The notes under the pieces were generated by a model that did no database searches, was not told where the DNA came from, and was given only the letters and a program-made list of their open reading frames with translations. Positions 44,940 to 56,472 of a stretch of DNA of 64,000 nucleotides are shown here, in pieces. The DNA is from Cryptomeria japonica (Eukaryota; Streptophyta; Pinopsida; Cupressales; Cupressaceae): contig NC_081410.1 of NCBI RefSeq assembly GCF_030272615.1, positions 257,285,533 through 257,349,532 on the forward strand. Reading direction: 5' to 3'. The stretch's first letter is position 1; every line of letters starts with the position of its first letter. The position numbers were made by a program, and so were the translations under genes.

Positions 44940-46808
44940 ATGCTCTTCAGATGCGTATATCCTCCTACTATGGTATTAGTTTGACATTTATCTGAGGTTG
45001 AGCAGGCTCATATTAATGTATGTGGTTTGACTCATCTTCTTGGTTTACTAGATATCTGTTTGAATCACGGTATGCTCATGACGTTGGTAGAGCGTTTCCA
45101 TTCCGAGCATAACACCTTTCATCTGCTGGTGGGGGAGTTGACTATCACTCCCGAGGATGTATATAGGATCCTCCATATCTATTTTACTAGGGATAAGGTG
45201 GATTACATTTTAGGGCACCTTCTAGGATTACAGGCAGTGAGGCATGTCTTCAGGGATCCTGACATTTTGACCCGTTCCATTAGTTGGGACATATTGATGA
45301 GCAGATATAGTGAGGAGTTTCCTCTGGCGTGTGTTCTAGCAGGCTTCATCAGTTGTTTTCTGATGCCAAATAGAGGGCAGCAGGGTTTCCAGTGTGGTTG
45401 GGGCAGGATGTTGATGAGATTGATAGAGACCCCTCAGAGGCTTGGTTGGGGTTCTTGCTTGTTGGCTCACATGTATCGCGAGATGCATGAGATCATATAT
45501 AGAGATGGTCAGAGCATGGTCGTAGGTGTATATATTTTATAGGTTTGGGCTTGGGAGCATCTTCCCATTTGTTAGCCTATTGTAGATGATAGTAGAGAGC
45601 TTGGGTAGCCGATTATATACAGTTATGCCAGTTATATTATGCAACCCCATCTGGGCAAGACAGATTTTTGGCACCGATAGTTAGATGATTTGATAGCCAT
45701 AGTGTGGAGACCGTATAGAGGTTTGGAGCCTTGGGATGACTGGCAGCTAGTTCGCATGGACCTTTTTGTCACACGCCCACTTATTGGGAGATCACAGACT
45801 ATTGTGGAGCGGTTCATTGTTTCTCGAGTGATGAGGCAGTATGGTCAGCCTCAGGGGATCTCATAGGAGTATACAACGTATGCGGGTTAGGCAAATGAGG
45901 AGAGATAGGGATGGTCTCCATGGTTATCTTATGCCTTGGCCATGCAGGAGTTGACTAGTCTATAGCACCTCATATGGGATTATATGAATGATGTAGCAGA
46001 TGCAGGGGCATTGCCCTAGTACAGAGAGTGGTTCCAGCAGCATCCTTTTCCTAGGTTTTCTAATCTGGGTGAGCAGGCGTCGCACATTGAGGATATTAAG
46101 GATGATGCTCCCGCATAGGTACAGGGACAAGATCCAAGACAGGACTAGAGACAGGGACAGGGACAGAGAGTCGAGGCTCTGAGGCGGACAGGTGGTGATC
46201 CTGGTGCTAGTAGCAACAGGGTTCCAGCTAAGGGTGGACAACAAAGGGGTGAGGGTGGATCCCTTGGGAGAGTAGGAGTGAGATTGGGTGGAGCTGAGGA
46301 GGAGCGAGCAACTCTGAGATAGGTCTGACAGTGGAGGGAGGAGCAGGGTGGTACTGGAGGTGGAGAGTCGGCGAGAGAGCAGGGGACAGACGCAGGATGG
46401 TTGATGAGAGCACGTCTTGCAAAGGTGCAGTCATAGTTGATAGTGGCTCAGACTCAGCTAGCAGAGCGAGACCGGCAGCTTGCAGAGGTGAGGGTTGAGA
46501 GAGATCATCAGCTTACGGAGTTGAGATCAGAGCGTGATTGATAGCTAGCTGAGCTGAGAGTAGAGCGTGATCGTCAGCTCGCGACGATGAGAGCGGAGCG
46601 AGACACTCTCCAGCATGAGGTTTTGCATCAAAACAGCAGGGCAGCCTACTATGTTGCAGCATATAGCGTGGCAATTCCAATAGCGCAGCAGGTGATCCCC
46701 TATTCACAGTATATGACACGTTTAGAGGGAGATCGGGCACCTCGACGGGATCTTGATCATCAGGCTCCTCCTCCTCCATTGGGCGATGAGGGAGAGGCCC
46801 GGAGCTAG
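44940..46808 (+). pseudogene. Gypsy-2 antisense ORF: plant mobile domain (PMD) protein, nonsense-riddled
   Basis: From 45027 to 46808 (594 codons) the frame carries no frameshift but about 16 stops, nearly all TAG. 45027-45539 is open for 171 residues: MLMTLVERFHSEHNTFHL, GELTITPEDVYRILHIYFTR, ACVLAGFISCFLMPN and WGSCLLAHMYREMHEII, a PMD homologous to the Gypsy-1 antisense ORF. The middle has WAWEHLPIC and FWHR-LDDLIAIVWRPY. The C-terminus is a coiled coil with repeated LAExRxERDRQL (about 46440-46600), then a Pro/Asp-rich tail. TTTTTGCAG just before (about 44914-44923) could be a 3' splice site. Role unknown. Confidence 0.8.
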
Positions 46809-48458
46809 ATATTCTTTTTGTTGCTCGGATATTTTTTTTTGTAGACACACCCTTTTTTTTGTAGCCTATATGATTCTTTCTCCGATGGGAGTTTGTATAT
46901 GTCATTCGACATCATTTTGTACCTTTAGACTTGACATGATATATATATATATATACGAGATCCGATTTGACTTCATCGTACTTGTGTTGATTTGTTTATG
47001 AGATGTCTTTTATATGCTTTATTCTATATGTATGCATTTCTTTTCAATATGAATTTATGTAATGCAAATGATTATAGATGTCTATTTTTCTTTTCTTTTC
47101 ATATACAAATAAATGAGTATGTAACGAGTAATACAATGTTTTCATTTTGCTATGCAATAAGATGGATGCAGATGAGTGAATAATGAAATGTATGAAGCTA
47201 TATCAAATGTTTATGTATGCAGCTAAACATCTCAAAACACAAATACTCGATCGAAGAAATGATGATAAATAGACCACTTAACATAAGAAATGATGATGCT
47301 TTTAGCTCTCATTTAGAAGATAAAGAGATTATTACCATACCAAAATCACTCTAAATTCACAAAATATGCAGAATGAAATGCAGAATGATATGCGAAATGC
47401 AACCTAAACCTAGTCATTGGATTTAAAATGCTTTAGATTCATCACTGAGCATAATGAACACAACAGGCAGATTAGAGTTCCTTTCTTTTTCAATGTGCAA
47501 TATGTATTATCTTGTTTGCAATGGCCCTTTTTTCGTTCATATCCTTGGACAGATTTCACAGGGACCCGAATTGCATCATAAATAAATTCCCTCAAAACAA
47601 ACAAAGAAATGATATGGACCTCCTTGTAGCATACAAATAAGCGGAGTCAAGGTATGTGAGGTGATTTCACCTTGATGTGAAAGCTCTTATCACAGATACC
47701 TAGCTAATTTAGATGTTTCCAGATCATCAGAATCATTCCTACAAGCAGAAAACAAAGAAAATAGTATGCCCCCAATCATTGCTCCTCTTAGTCACAATAG
47801 ACTTCCTCAAGTTACTCAGAGGGATAATAATCGAAAACCAATATAAAAGACAGCACGCAAAGAAAACTTTCAGTCATAGCTCAAACTGTTTAGTGATTGT
47901 TTTTCGTTATGTTGTTTTGCTTGTTAACTCAGTGATAAAAACTCTTTGGTAGTTAGGAGACAGGTGATTGACTCAGAGTGGATGACCAAGTTTCACTGAC
48001 GGAAAGATGACTTGGTTAACATTGCTTAGGACATGTGAATTGCTCTGTCAAGTAACCTAAGACTAGGATGTTGATCAGTTTCAAGTCATGAGGGTTCCAA
48101 CGAACCAAGATGTCACAAAAGTGACTGAAAAATATGTACAAGTGAAAGAAAGGATGTATGAAAGCGGAAATGCCAATGTTGCATTGATAGATGGAGCGCT
48201 TGAGTACATGAGGCGCCTGTTTGCCAGGTTTTCACCTGCTTGGCAGAGATTCATTTTTATTTTATTTTTACCAAGGTGCCTGTTTACCAGGTTTTCACCA
48301 AGGCATTTTCTCTCTTTATATTTTTTTTTCTTTTTTCTTTTTTTTGTATTTTTATGATTTTTCTGATTTTCTATTTTTTATTTTTTTAAGACTTTTTCCG
48401 ATTTTTAGGATTTCTTCAAGACTTTTTCCAGTTGTACAAGTTGACGACACAGAGAATG
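46809..48458. other. Gypsy-2 spacer between antisense ORF and integrase
   Basis: AT-rich, with no supported gene. A TA run is at about 46939-46957 and a T-rich block at 48318-48420. Two copies of the element-conserved GGTGAAAACCTGG motif lie at 48212-48236 and 48275-48299 (minus strand). Confidence 0.7.
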
Positions 48459-49620
48459 CTAAGCGAATAATTTCTTCAAGTGGATGGTGTTAATCGGTTC
48501 ATAGAGCTATTCTCCTTCTGAATTTTGAGAGTTGATAGGCACCAGAGCCGAATACTGCAGTAACGATGTAGGGACCTAGCCAGTTGGGTTCAAAATTCCC
48601 TTTGTTGTCTCGAAACTGTTGATTTTTAGGATTTTCTCTCAGAACTAGGTCACCAACCTAAAATTCTCTTTGTCTAACTTTCTTGTTATATCCTTTGGAC
48701 ATTCTCTTCTGATATACTCTGAGGTGATCAAACGCCACTTGCCAACACTCATCTAGCAATTCGAGCTCTTGCAATCTACATATTCTATGATCTTCATCAG
48801 TAACAAGACCTTGCAAAGAAACTCTTAGAGATGGCATTTCTACTTCAGAAGGTAGTACTGCTTTAGACCCATACACCAAAGAGAAAGGTGTAGCCCCAGT
48901 AGGTGTTCTGATACTTGTTTTGTAAGCCCATAGTGTAGGATTGAGCTGCAGATGCCAATCCTTCCCAGATTTGTTCACTGTTCTGTGCAAGATAGTCAGT
49001 AGGTTTTTGTTAGACACCTCAGCTTGTCCATTACCTTGAGGGTAATATACTGATGACCAGTGTTGCTTTATTTTGAATTTCTCACAAAGCTCGTCCAGAT
49101 CTCTATTCTTGAACTGTCCTCCATTATCAGTCACGATGGACGAAGGTATCCCATATCTGCAAATGATATAGTTTAGGATGAACAAGGTGACTTTTTTACC
49201 GGTTGCTTTGATGAGTGGAACCGCCTCTACCCACTTGGTGAAATACTCAGTGGTAGTTATGATAAATTTGTGTCCGTTGGATGAAGCAGGATATATCTGA
49301 CCAATGAGATCAAAGGCTCGTTGCTAAAAGGCCAGTGTGTAATAAATGGTATAAGGTCCCTTACTGAGGCATGTATGAGATTTCCATGAAGCTGACATTT
49401 CTCACAAGTCTTAGCAAATTTGATGGCGTCTTTTTCCATGTCTAGCCAGTAGTAGCCAACCCGTAGTAGTTTCTGAGCTAAAGTAAGACCATTCGAATGA
49501 GATCCACAAATACTTTCATGGACTTCCGATAATGCACGTTTAGATTCTTCAATTTCTAGGCACCTAAGCAATGTACCATCCAAACCTCGTCTAAATAAAT
49601 TGTTAGCTATGATAACATAC
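48459..49620 (-). pseudogene. Gypsy-2 integrase
   Basis: EVHESICGSHSNG and CEKCQLHGNLIHAS give the zinc site. A shift near 49310 disrupts the first catalytic Asp region. The next stretch (49185-48658) is open for 175 residues with IVTDNGGQFKNRD (second Asp) and PQGNGQAEVSNKN (Glu). After a TAG at 48658-48660, NWLGPYIVTAVFGSGAYQL gives the GPF/Y module, ending at a stop at 48459. It is closely similar to the Gypsy-1 integrase. No chromodomain is visible. Confidence 0.87.
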
Positions 49621-49712
49621 CATGAAGCATTTCAAGTTAGGTTTCTTTTCTCATTTCAGGTAAGATTTCTAGGGATAATTTGGTCGCATAGATAGGAGTA
49701 GATGTGGTTGTA

Positions 49713-50231
49713 TCAAGATGAGTCATGTCCAATAATAGAATAGACTATTTGGGTCTTAGGAGAATCATAGGCGGGGTAATATAACTCTTCCACCAGGAAA
49801 TCAAAGAGAAATTTGGACTCTTGTAACTCAGGTATAGATGCCAAGATGGTCATAGCATCTACTGCTCTGTTTGCGGATCTAGGAATCTGCTGGAATGATA
49901 CAAAAGCAAAATACTTCTTAAGATCATCAACCATTCTCTTGTAAGGCATCAATTTCTCATCTCGAGTCTGATATGTATCGTTGATTTGATTAACCACCAG
50001 TTGAGAATCTCCATAGATATACAATTCTGCAACCTTCCATTCAATAGCTAGTTTTATCCCATTCACCAAAGTTTCATATTCTACAATGTTGTTTGTGCAA
50101 GGTAATAGAATCTTGTAAGACTTTGGGATTGAGTACTTTTGAGGAGTAATGAATAATATTCCAGCACCTGAACCATTTTGAGTAAAGGACCCATCAAAGA
50201 ACATTTTCCAAGGTTGTTGAGTAAGATGCAT
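49713..50231 (-). pseudogene. Gypsy-2 second, archaeal-type RNase H
   Basis: WKMFFDGSFTQNGSGAGILF, NNIVEYETLVNGIKLAIEW, YIYGDSQLVVNQINDTYQ and SANRAVDAMTILAS retain all acidic positions. The domain is open for 172 residues. It follows the first RNase H with a short tether and identifies the Tat lineage. Confidence 0.87.
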
Positions 50232-50700
50232 TATAGATTCATCTGGATACTCTATGTGTAGTGGTTGAGAGTCTTCAAGCGGAGCTTCAGCAAGTTGATC
50301 AACAATTACTTGTCCTTTTATGGCTTTTCATTCCACATATTCAATGTCAAACTCTGTAAGGATCATGACCCATTTCGCTAATCTTCTTGTAAGTGTTGCT
50401 TTATTGAGAAGATACTTGAGTGGATCAATTTTGGCTACTAGCTTTACTAAATGTGCTAGCATGTAGTGTCTCAATTTTTGTGATGCAAAGACTAACACCA
50501 AGCATGCTTTTTCTATTATAGTGTAGTTCATTTCATAAGACACCAATGTCCTGCTGATGTAATAAATAGCTCGTTCCTTTTTATTGTCATCTTGTCGTGC
50601 CAGAAGTGCCCCCAGTGATGAATCAGTCACTGATATATATAAGATTAGTGGTTTACCCTGAATCGATGGCATCAATATCGGTGAATTGGTTAGGTACTCT
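50232..50700 (-). pseudogene. Gypsy-2 first RNase H
   Basis: LILYISVTDSSLGALLARQD keeps the first Asp that Gypsy-1 lost. ERAIYYISRTLVSYEMNYT and AKWVMILTEFDIEYVE follow, ending in a TGA at 50328-50330 where the family has Trp (a G-to-A change on this strand). Downstream residues continue in frame toward the second RNase H. Confidence 0.82.
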
Positions 50701-50819
50701 TTGATTTGCTGAAGATGTTGTTCACACTGCTGATCCTAGTTGTATATTACTCCTTTTCTCAATACCTTTGTGAAAGGTTGAGCTTTGTCTGCTAGCTAAG
50801 AAATGAATCTTCTAATGGA

Positions 50820-51809
50820 TTAGAGACGTCCCTGTAGACTTATCATTTGACTGATGTTCTTCGGAGGTGGCATTTTTATTATGGCTTGGACCTTCTCAGG
50901 ATCAACCTCGATTCCCTTCTTTGAAATGATGTAGCCAAGTAGTTTACCAGATGTCACTCTGAATGCACACTTCTTTGCATTTAACCAGAATTTGAACTTT
51001 TCCATTCTGTCGAGTATAAGACCTAACTCTTGAATATGCATTGATCTTTTCATAGTCTTCACTAAAGTGTCATTAACATAATCTTTCATATTCTTATGCA
51101 TCATATCATGAAAAATGGTAGTAACTACTCTTTGATAGGTTACTCATGCGTTCTTTAGCCCAAATGGCATGATGTTCCAGCAAAAGGTTCCCCATGCATA
51201 GGTGAAAGTTGTCTTTTCTTGATCTCCAGGAGCTATTTTGATTTGATTATATCCGAAGAATCCGTCCATTAGTGAGTACATTTCATACCTAGCAGTCATG
51301 TCGACTATCATATCAATGTTTGGCAATGGAAAGTTGTCCTTCGAACAAGCTTTGTTAAGATCTTTGAAGTTAGTGTAATCTCTGATAGACTTGTCTACCT
51401 TTGACACAAGTACTGTGTTTGAAATCCATTCAGCATAATCTATAGCTCTAATGAATCCAACTTTTAGTAGTTTTTCTAGCTCAACCTTGACTAATAGTGC
51501 TACATGCGGGTGCATCTTACGGAGTTTTTGCTTAATTGGTTTTACTCCTGGTGTAATTGAAAGATGGTGCATAATGAGATCAGGATCCAAGTCCGGTATA
51601 TCAGAATATGTCCATGCAAAGTTTATTTTCTTTCCTAAGAATAGATGAGTGAACTCCTTCAATTCTTCTGATGATAGTGATTGAGCTACATGAATGATGT
51701 GTGGTGTCTCTTGACTTCCAATGTTCACTGGTTGATTTGGCTCGATCAATATTAAGGACCTTTCCTGGAAATGACTTGGCAGTATATCAAGTATCTCACC
51801 TTCAGGCAC
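50820..51809 (-). pseudogene. Gypsy-2 reverse transcriptase, catalytic box altered
   Basis: 51809-51144 is open for 221 residues: INFAWTYSDIPDLDPDLIMH, IKQKLRKMHPHVALLVKVEL and MYSLMDGFFGYNQIKIAPGD. After a stop at 51144-51146 the frame continues with MKDYVNDTLVK, where YVDD has become YVND, removing one catalytic Asp. LNAKKCAFRVTSGKLLGYI follows. The RT would be inactive even without the stop. Confidence 0.87.
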
Positions 51810-52879
51810 CTCATAGAGGTTTTCACCTTTAGGTATGTCCTTTATTTTCTCTTTTTTAGATTCTTATACTGCCACAATGTGGTTTTCGCCATCAAATCTT
51901 TTATTTTTATTTTTCTTGTTTTTGCGACTAAGATACTTGATATCTGCTTCAGTCATATTTTCACTATGTTCACTGGTGGAAGAGTCCATAGGTTTGACTA
52001 CATTGAGATAATAGGCTAACGTATAGTCATTGGCAAAAGTAGGTATACTCATGGGCTGGTTTTGTAAAGTACAGTCAATCAATTTGGGGTGTACCAAGGA
52101 TAAATTTTGGATAGATTCAAGAACATTCATGGTATTGTTATCATAGTGGCAGATTGAAAAGTCGAGTTCCAGAAGGATACCTTGCGTAAGTGTCTCGAGA
52201 CCAGGAAGAGTCAGATCATGATTATTAAAGCTCACGTTAATATTTAGTTGATCTAATCTGATAGACATACTTGTAACATCGTTCACTATGCTAGATTGGA
52301 CGTCATATCATGGTTTAACAACGATAAGATCAATAGACAAATTTTCATTGTTTGTATCAGCTGATTTAGAATTTGAGGCTGAGTAGATATCGTCCTGAAT
52401 AGGACTGTCATCAAAGTCATCAGGTGAAGTTTCCAATTCTTCTTTAAGTGATTTAGTAAGTGTATGTATGGTATCAACACCAACATCTTTAATACTGCAA
52501 GTTCCTTCATGTTGTGGTTCATTTGTCATTTGTATCTGACACACCTATTGACGTGATCTTGATGTTTTGTGATTTGTTGTCGTCTACTCCATTCAGCTTC
52601 TTCTGGACTGATAACTGGTTCTTGTTCTGTAGCTTCCAACTCTTCTTGTGTAGTGCTATACTTGATTTGTTATGTGTTAGCATAGGGGTACATAGATGAG
52701 AAGCTTTATGGTATTCTTCCTTCTTTCAGTCCTTATTCATAATTTACTTGTCTCTTTTATCTAATTTCTTGCCTTTCTTTCTCTAGTTTTATGAGCATCA
52801 ACTCTTGAGTATCATCTATGACACCGCTAGACTCTTCTGAAGTTTCTGTAGTGGATGTGTCTGAGGGGTGGTCAGGACC
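51810..52879 (-). pseudogene. Gypsy-2 protease-RT linker
   Basis: This acidic, Asn-rich linker matches the Gypsy-1 linker in position and style (LVHPKLIDCTLQNQPMSI resembles LLHPELIDWDNLDNPELN). Open pieces at 52544-52308 and 52286-51864 are separated by stops or shifts. No domain of known function is seen. Confidence 0.7.
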
Positions 52880-54407
52880 TCATTCATACTCGTTTGAATC
52901 AGTCTCTGAATCATCTACTTGCTGCCTACCAATGTATGTGACTGGAACTTTTAGTGGTGCAAACAATTCTTTGATTCTTACTACTTCATCTCTTATATCT
53001 TTTGGGACCTCAACTTCTTGTATTATTGTAGCTAACACCATCGAATCTTGAGCACTAACTATTTCTTCTTTCTTGACTATTGATTCCTCTTTCTCTTTTC
53101 TACACTCTGCTTTTGTTTGTTGAGTGTCTACTTCCTGTAATGTTGAAGGCGATATCCTTTTCTGCCACTTAGACTTAGAAACATGTTTTTGGTCTGATGT
53201 CTTTTTCGGATTATATCCCAGTCCAGCCTTATCATTTGTGGATTTTGTTTGCAGCTGAATTGGTTCAGTAATACCTTCCTTTTGTTTGCCCAGAGGACTA
53301 GTACCTGGATATCCCATGCGTTGAATAATTTTGTAGCCATGACCATATTGGTTTGAGGAAATCTCACAATGTCGTACCTCCTTGTTTTGACTATCTTCCT
53401 TAAAGATCCAGTTAAGAATAGCATCCTCTTCTATTTCATCCGCTAGGGAGGTAGAGGATTGTACAAAGAGACCATCATACATGGTATTCAGAGCTGAATT
53501 TTGTGTTCTCATAGCCTCTGATGGTTTGCCCAATTGTTTTGGTGATGGAGGGAGAGAAACTAATGAAAGTATCGGTTCTATCTTGTAGCCATCCATGCCG
53601 GTATTTGTAATCTTCAATCTCTTTTCTAAGTCTTTCATCAGTGCTTCTGGATCTTCATTTGGAGAGGCTTCCCTATTATGAGGCACACAAGTATCTGCAC
53701 CTTTTGTCAATGCATTACAGATGACATTTGCATCAGCAGGAATACTGACTTCAGCTCCATTATAAGGAAACTTTAAGCATTGATGGTATGTTGATGGAAC
53801 TGCCTTCATTTCATGAATCCATGGCCTGCCCAGTAAAATATTGTATGACAATGGAATATCAAGAACCTGGAAAAGGACATCTCTCTCTACTAGTCCCACT
53901 CTGATTGGTAATGATACCAAACCTTTAGAGTTCCTTTCTTCTTCATCATAGGTTTTTATTGTTATTTTCTTGCCGGGATCAATGACATTTTTTAGAGAAT
54001 CCTAGTTGTGTAAGCAGACTATAACTAAAAATATTCAAGCCCACGCCTCCATCTATCAAAACACATTTGACTCTGTGTTTATGGATCATGGCTTTAATAT
54101 GCAATGGCTGGTTATGTGGATGATTTAGTGAGTTGTCATCTTCTTCGGAGAAGGTCAGATAGTGAGGTGAAGTCAGATGACCCACCATAGACTGAAATTG
54201 ATCAATATCTAAATCTTTTGGAACATTGGTGGTGAGAAATGCTTTGTCTAGGATCTCTTTGTGAGCATATGAGAGTTTTAGCAATTCAAAGATTGATATT
54301 TGAGCATTTGTCCTCTTCAATTGTCCAACGACACTATATCCAGAAGATGATGATGAAGTTAATCTTTTAAATTTGTCCAAGATTGATTCTTTTTGTTTGT
54401 TTGGCAA
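52880..54407 (-). pseudogene. Gypsy-2 protease and G-patch region
   Basis: VKCVLIDGGVGLNIFSYSLL (54090-54030 region) has the catalytic Asp. A shift at about 53985 leads into 53920-52880 (346 residues open), with SYNILLGRPWIHEMKAVPST and then YGHGYKIIQRMGYPGTS through KAGLGY, a G-patch. The Lys-rich region after it resembles Gypsy-1. The protease is interrupted by one shift. Confidence 0.85.
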
Positions 54408-54479
54408 GGTTGGTGGGTTTGATGTTGCTTGAGTCAGGTTGGAAGAACTAGCTCCTTGGAGGGTGACTTTCTTTTGAGA

Positions 54480-56436
54480 TCAGGTCAGAGCTCTTGCATA
54501 TCGTGATTCATTTGGTTTATCTTGGACTATAATCACATTGCAATATTTCGAGTGGGAAGGCTCAATCATGTTGATAATGTTGTCCTGACTGGTATAAGTA
54601 TAATTTACCTTGGCACCTCCTTTGGTCTTTGAAGATTCACCTTGTTCATAAACAGGCAAAGGGTCCTTAAATGCTTTATGATCTGCATTGGTCGGATGAT
54701 TCCCAACAACAACTTTACTAGCATCTATGAGATCTTGAATCTCATGTTTTAGATTCATGCAATTGTTTATGTTATGACCTTTATTCTGATGGAAGTCATA
54801 GTATTCATTTTCTCTCCACCATCTTGGTTTGACTTTTGGATTATATGGTCTTGAGTTATCTGGTAGTGTTATCAAGTTGTTTGCCAACAGATTTTTGAAA
54901 GCGGATTCATATGATTCTTCGAGAGGAGTAAAATCACGCTTAGGTTTAGAGAGCCAAGGCTTTTCTTTGAACCATTTTTTTGTTTTCTTTGGTGGATTTT
55001 CCGCTGCAGTCTCAGTAGCTTTAAGTGCTTGTGTACCACTAGCCAAGTTGAATATTGTGGGCTTTGAGTTAGCTTTGATAGTGTCTACTACTCCATCATT
55101 AATAACATTCTTGTTGTTGTCTTTGCCAAATTTCCAATACTTGTTCTTCTCTTTAGAGCTAGATCTTGGTTGTGTTTCTTTCCAAGGTGAGATATCTCCC
55201 TTCTTTATGAGCACATCTTCCATTCGAATGGCATTATCTACCATTTTGTTAAATGATAGGTGTACTTGCATTTGTATGCTATATTCTAGTTCGGGAACCA
55301 AGTTATTGACAAATATATCCATTTTCTCAGAGTCCAGGATAGGTCGTGGATACCTAGAGAACATCTTTCTCCAGCGTTGGAGGAAAGTAAGAAGAGGTTC
55401 CCCTGTTTTCTGTTTAGTATTGCAAAGATCGATCATAGTCACAGGATGTCGAATGTTGTATGAGTATTGTTGCAAAAATAGTTGGATTAATTCTTCGAAC
55501 ATTTTTATTCCCTTGGGTAGAGTTGAGAACCATTCCATTGCTTGACCCCCTAAACTCCTCGGGAAAAGGCGCATGAGGTACGTTTGGCATGAACTCCATA
55601 CAGGTGGCACAAAACTCTCTGACATGATCTTGAGGATTTGAGGTACCATCATATTTGTCAAATTTTGGGATCTCCACTCGTGAGGGAAATGGAGGCATGT
55701 ATAGATTCTTGTCAAATGGAAAGGGACATATTGTTTCCAGAGAATATTGTTTTGGGGACTTATCTTTATTCTTCAGTTCTATGACCTCCATTCGTAAGGC
55801 TTGTAATTGTTTGTGTACCATGAGTATAGGTGATTCTTTCTTTTAAGTAACGAGCATCCAAACATCATATCCAGTAGGAAGTTTGGCACCTTATTTTGCT
55901 AGTTCTAAGAAATAGTCTTCCTTCTCTCGGGTCATGATAGCTTTCATCATTTTTCTAAAGTCTTTCTCCTTTTGACAGTCACAAATTTCTTTTTCTGGAG
56001 ATTCAGTGTCTTCATCAGTCTCATTTGACGATGAAGAATCATTATCATTTTCGGGAATGTTATTATCGTCATTGTTTCCATCATTGTGCTCTGTCTCATA
56101 CATAGTGGGAGATTTAGGCTCATCAAAAATTGGTCTGCCTGATGACGATGGTACATCAGTGAGTGGATCCTGATAACTCAATGATGAACAGATAGTACCT
56201 AACTAGTACTGAGAGGGGGGGGTGAATCAGTATAGACAAAAACACAATCCTAAACCGGCTTGTCAACAGACACTGTGCTTTCACAGACAAATAGTAACAC
56301 CAGTCTTAAGCAGAGTACAACCGAAAAAACTCAGAATAACTGAGACAATCATAAACCAGTTGACACTTATCTTTTCATACAGTCTAATACATCATTCCAT
56401 TTCACCCTAGTGCATGAACAGGTAATCTATCATCAA

Positions 56437-56472
<36 letters not shown>

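Noticed and set aside
54829-55545. 238-codon plus-strand ORF
   Set aside because: It lies opposite the well-supported Gypsy-2 gag frame and shows no domain; it is a shadow ORF.
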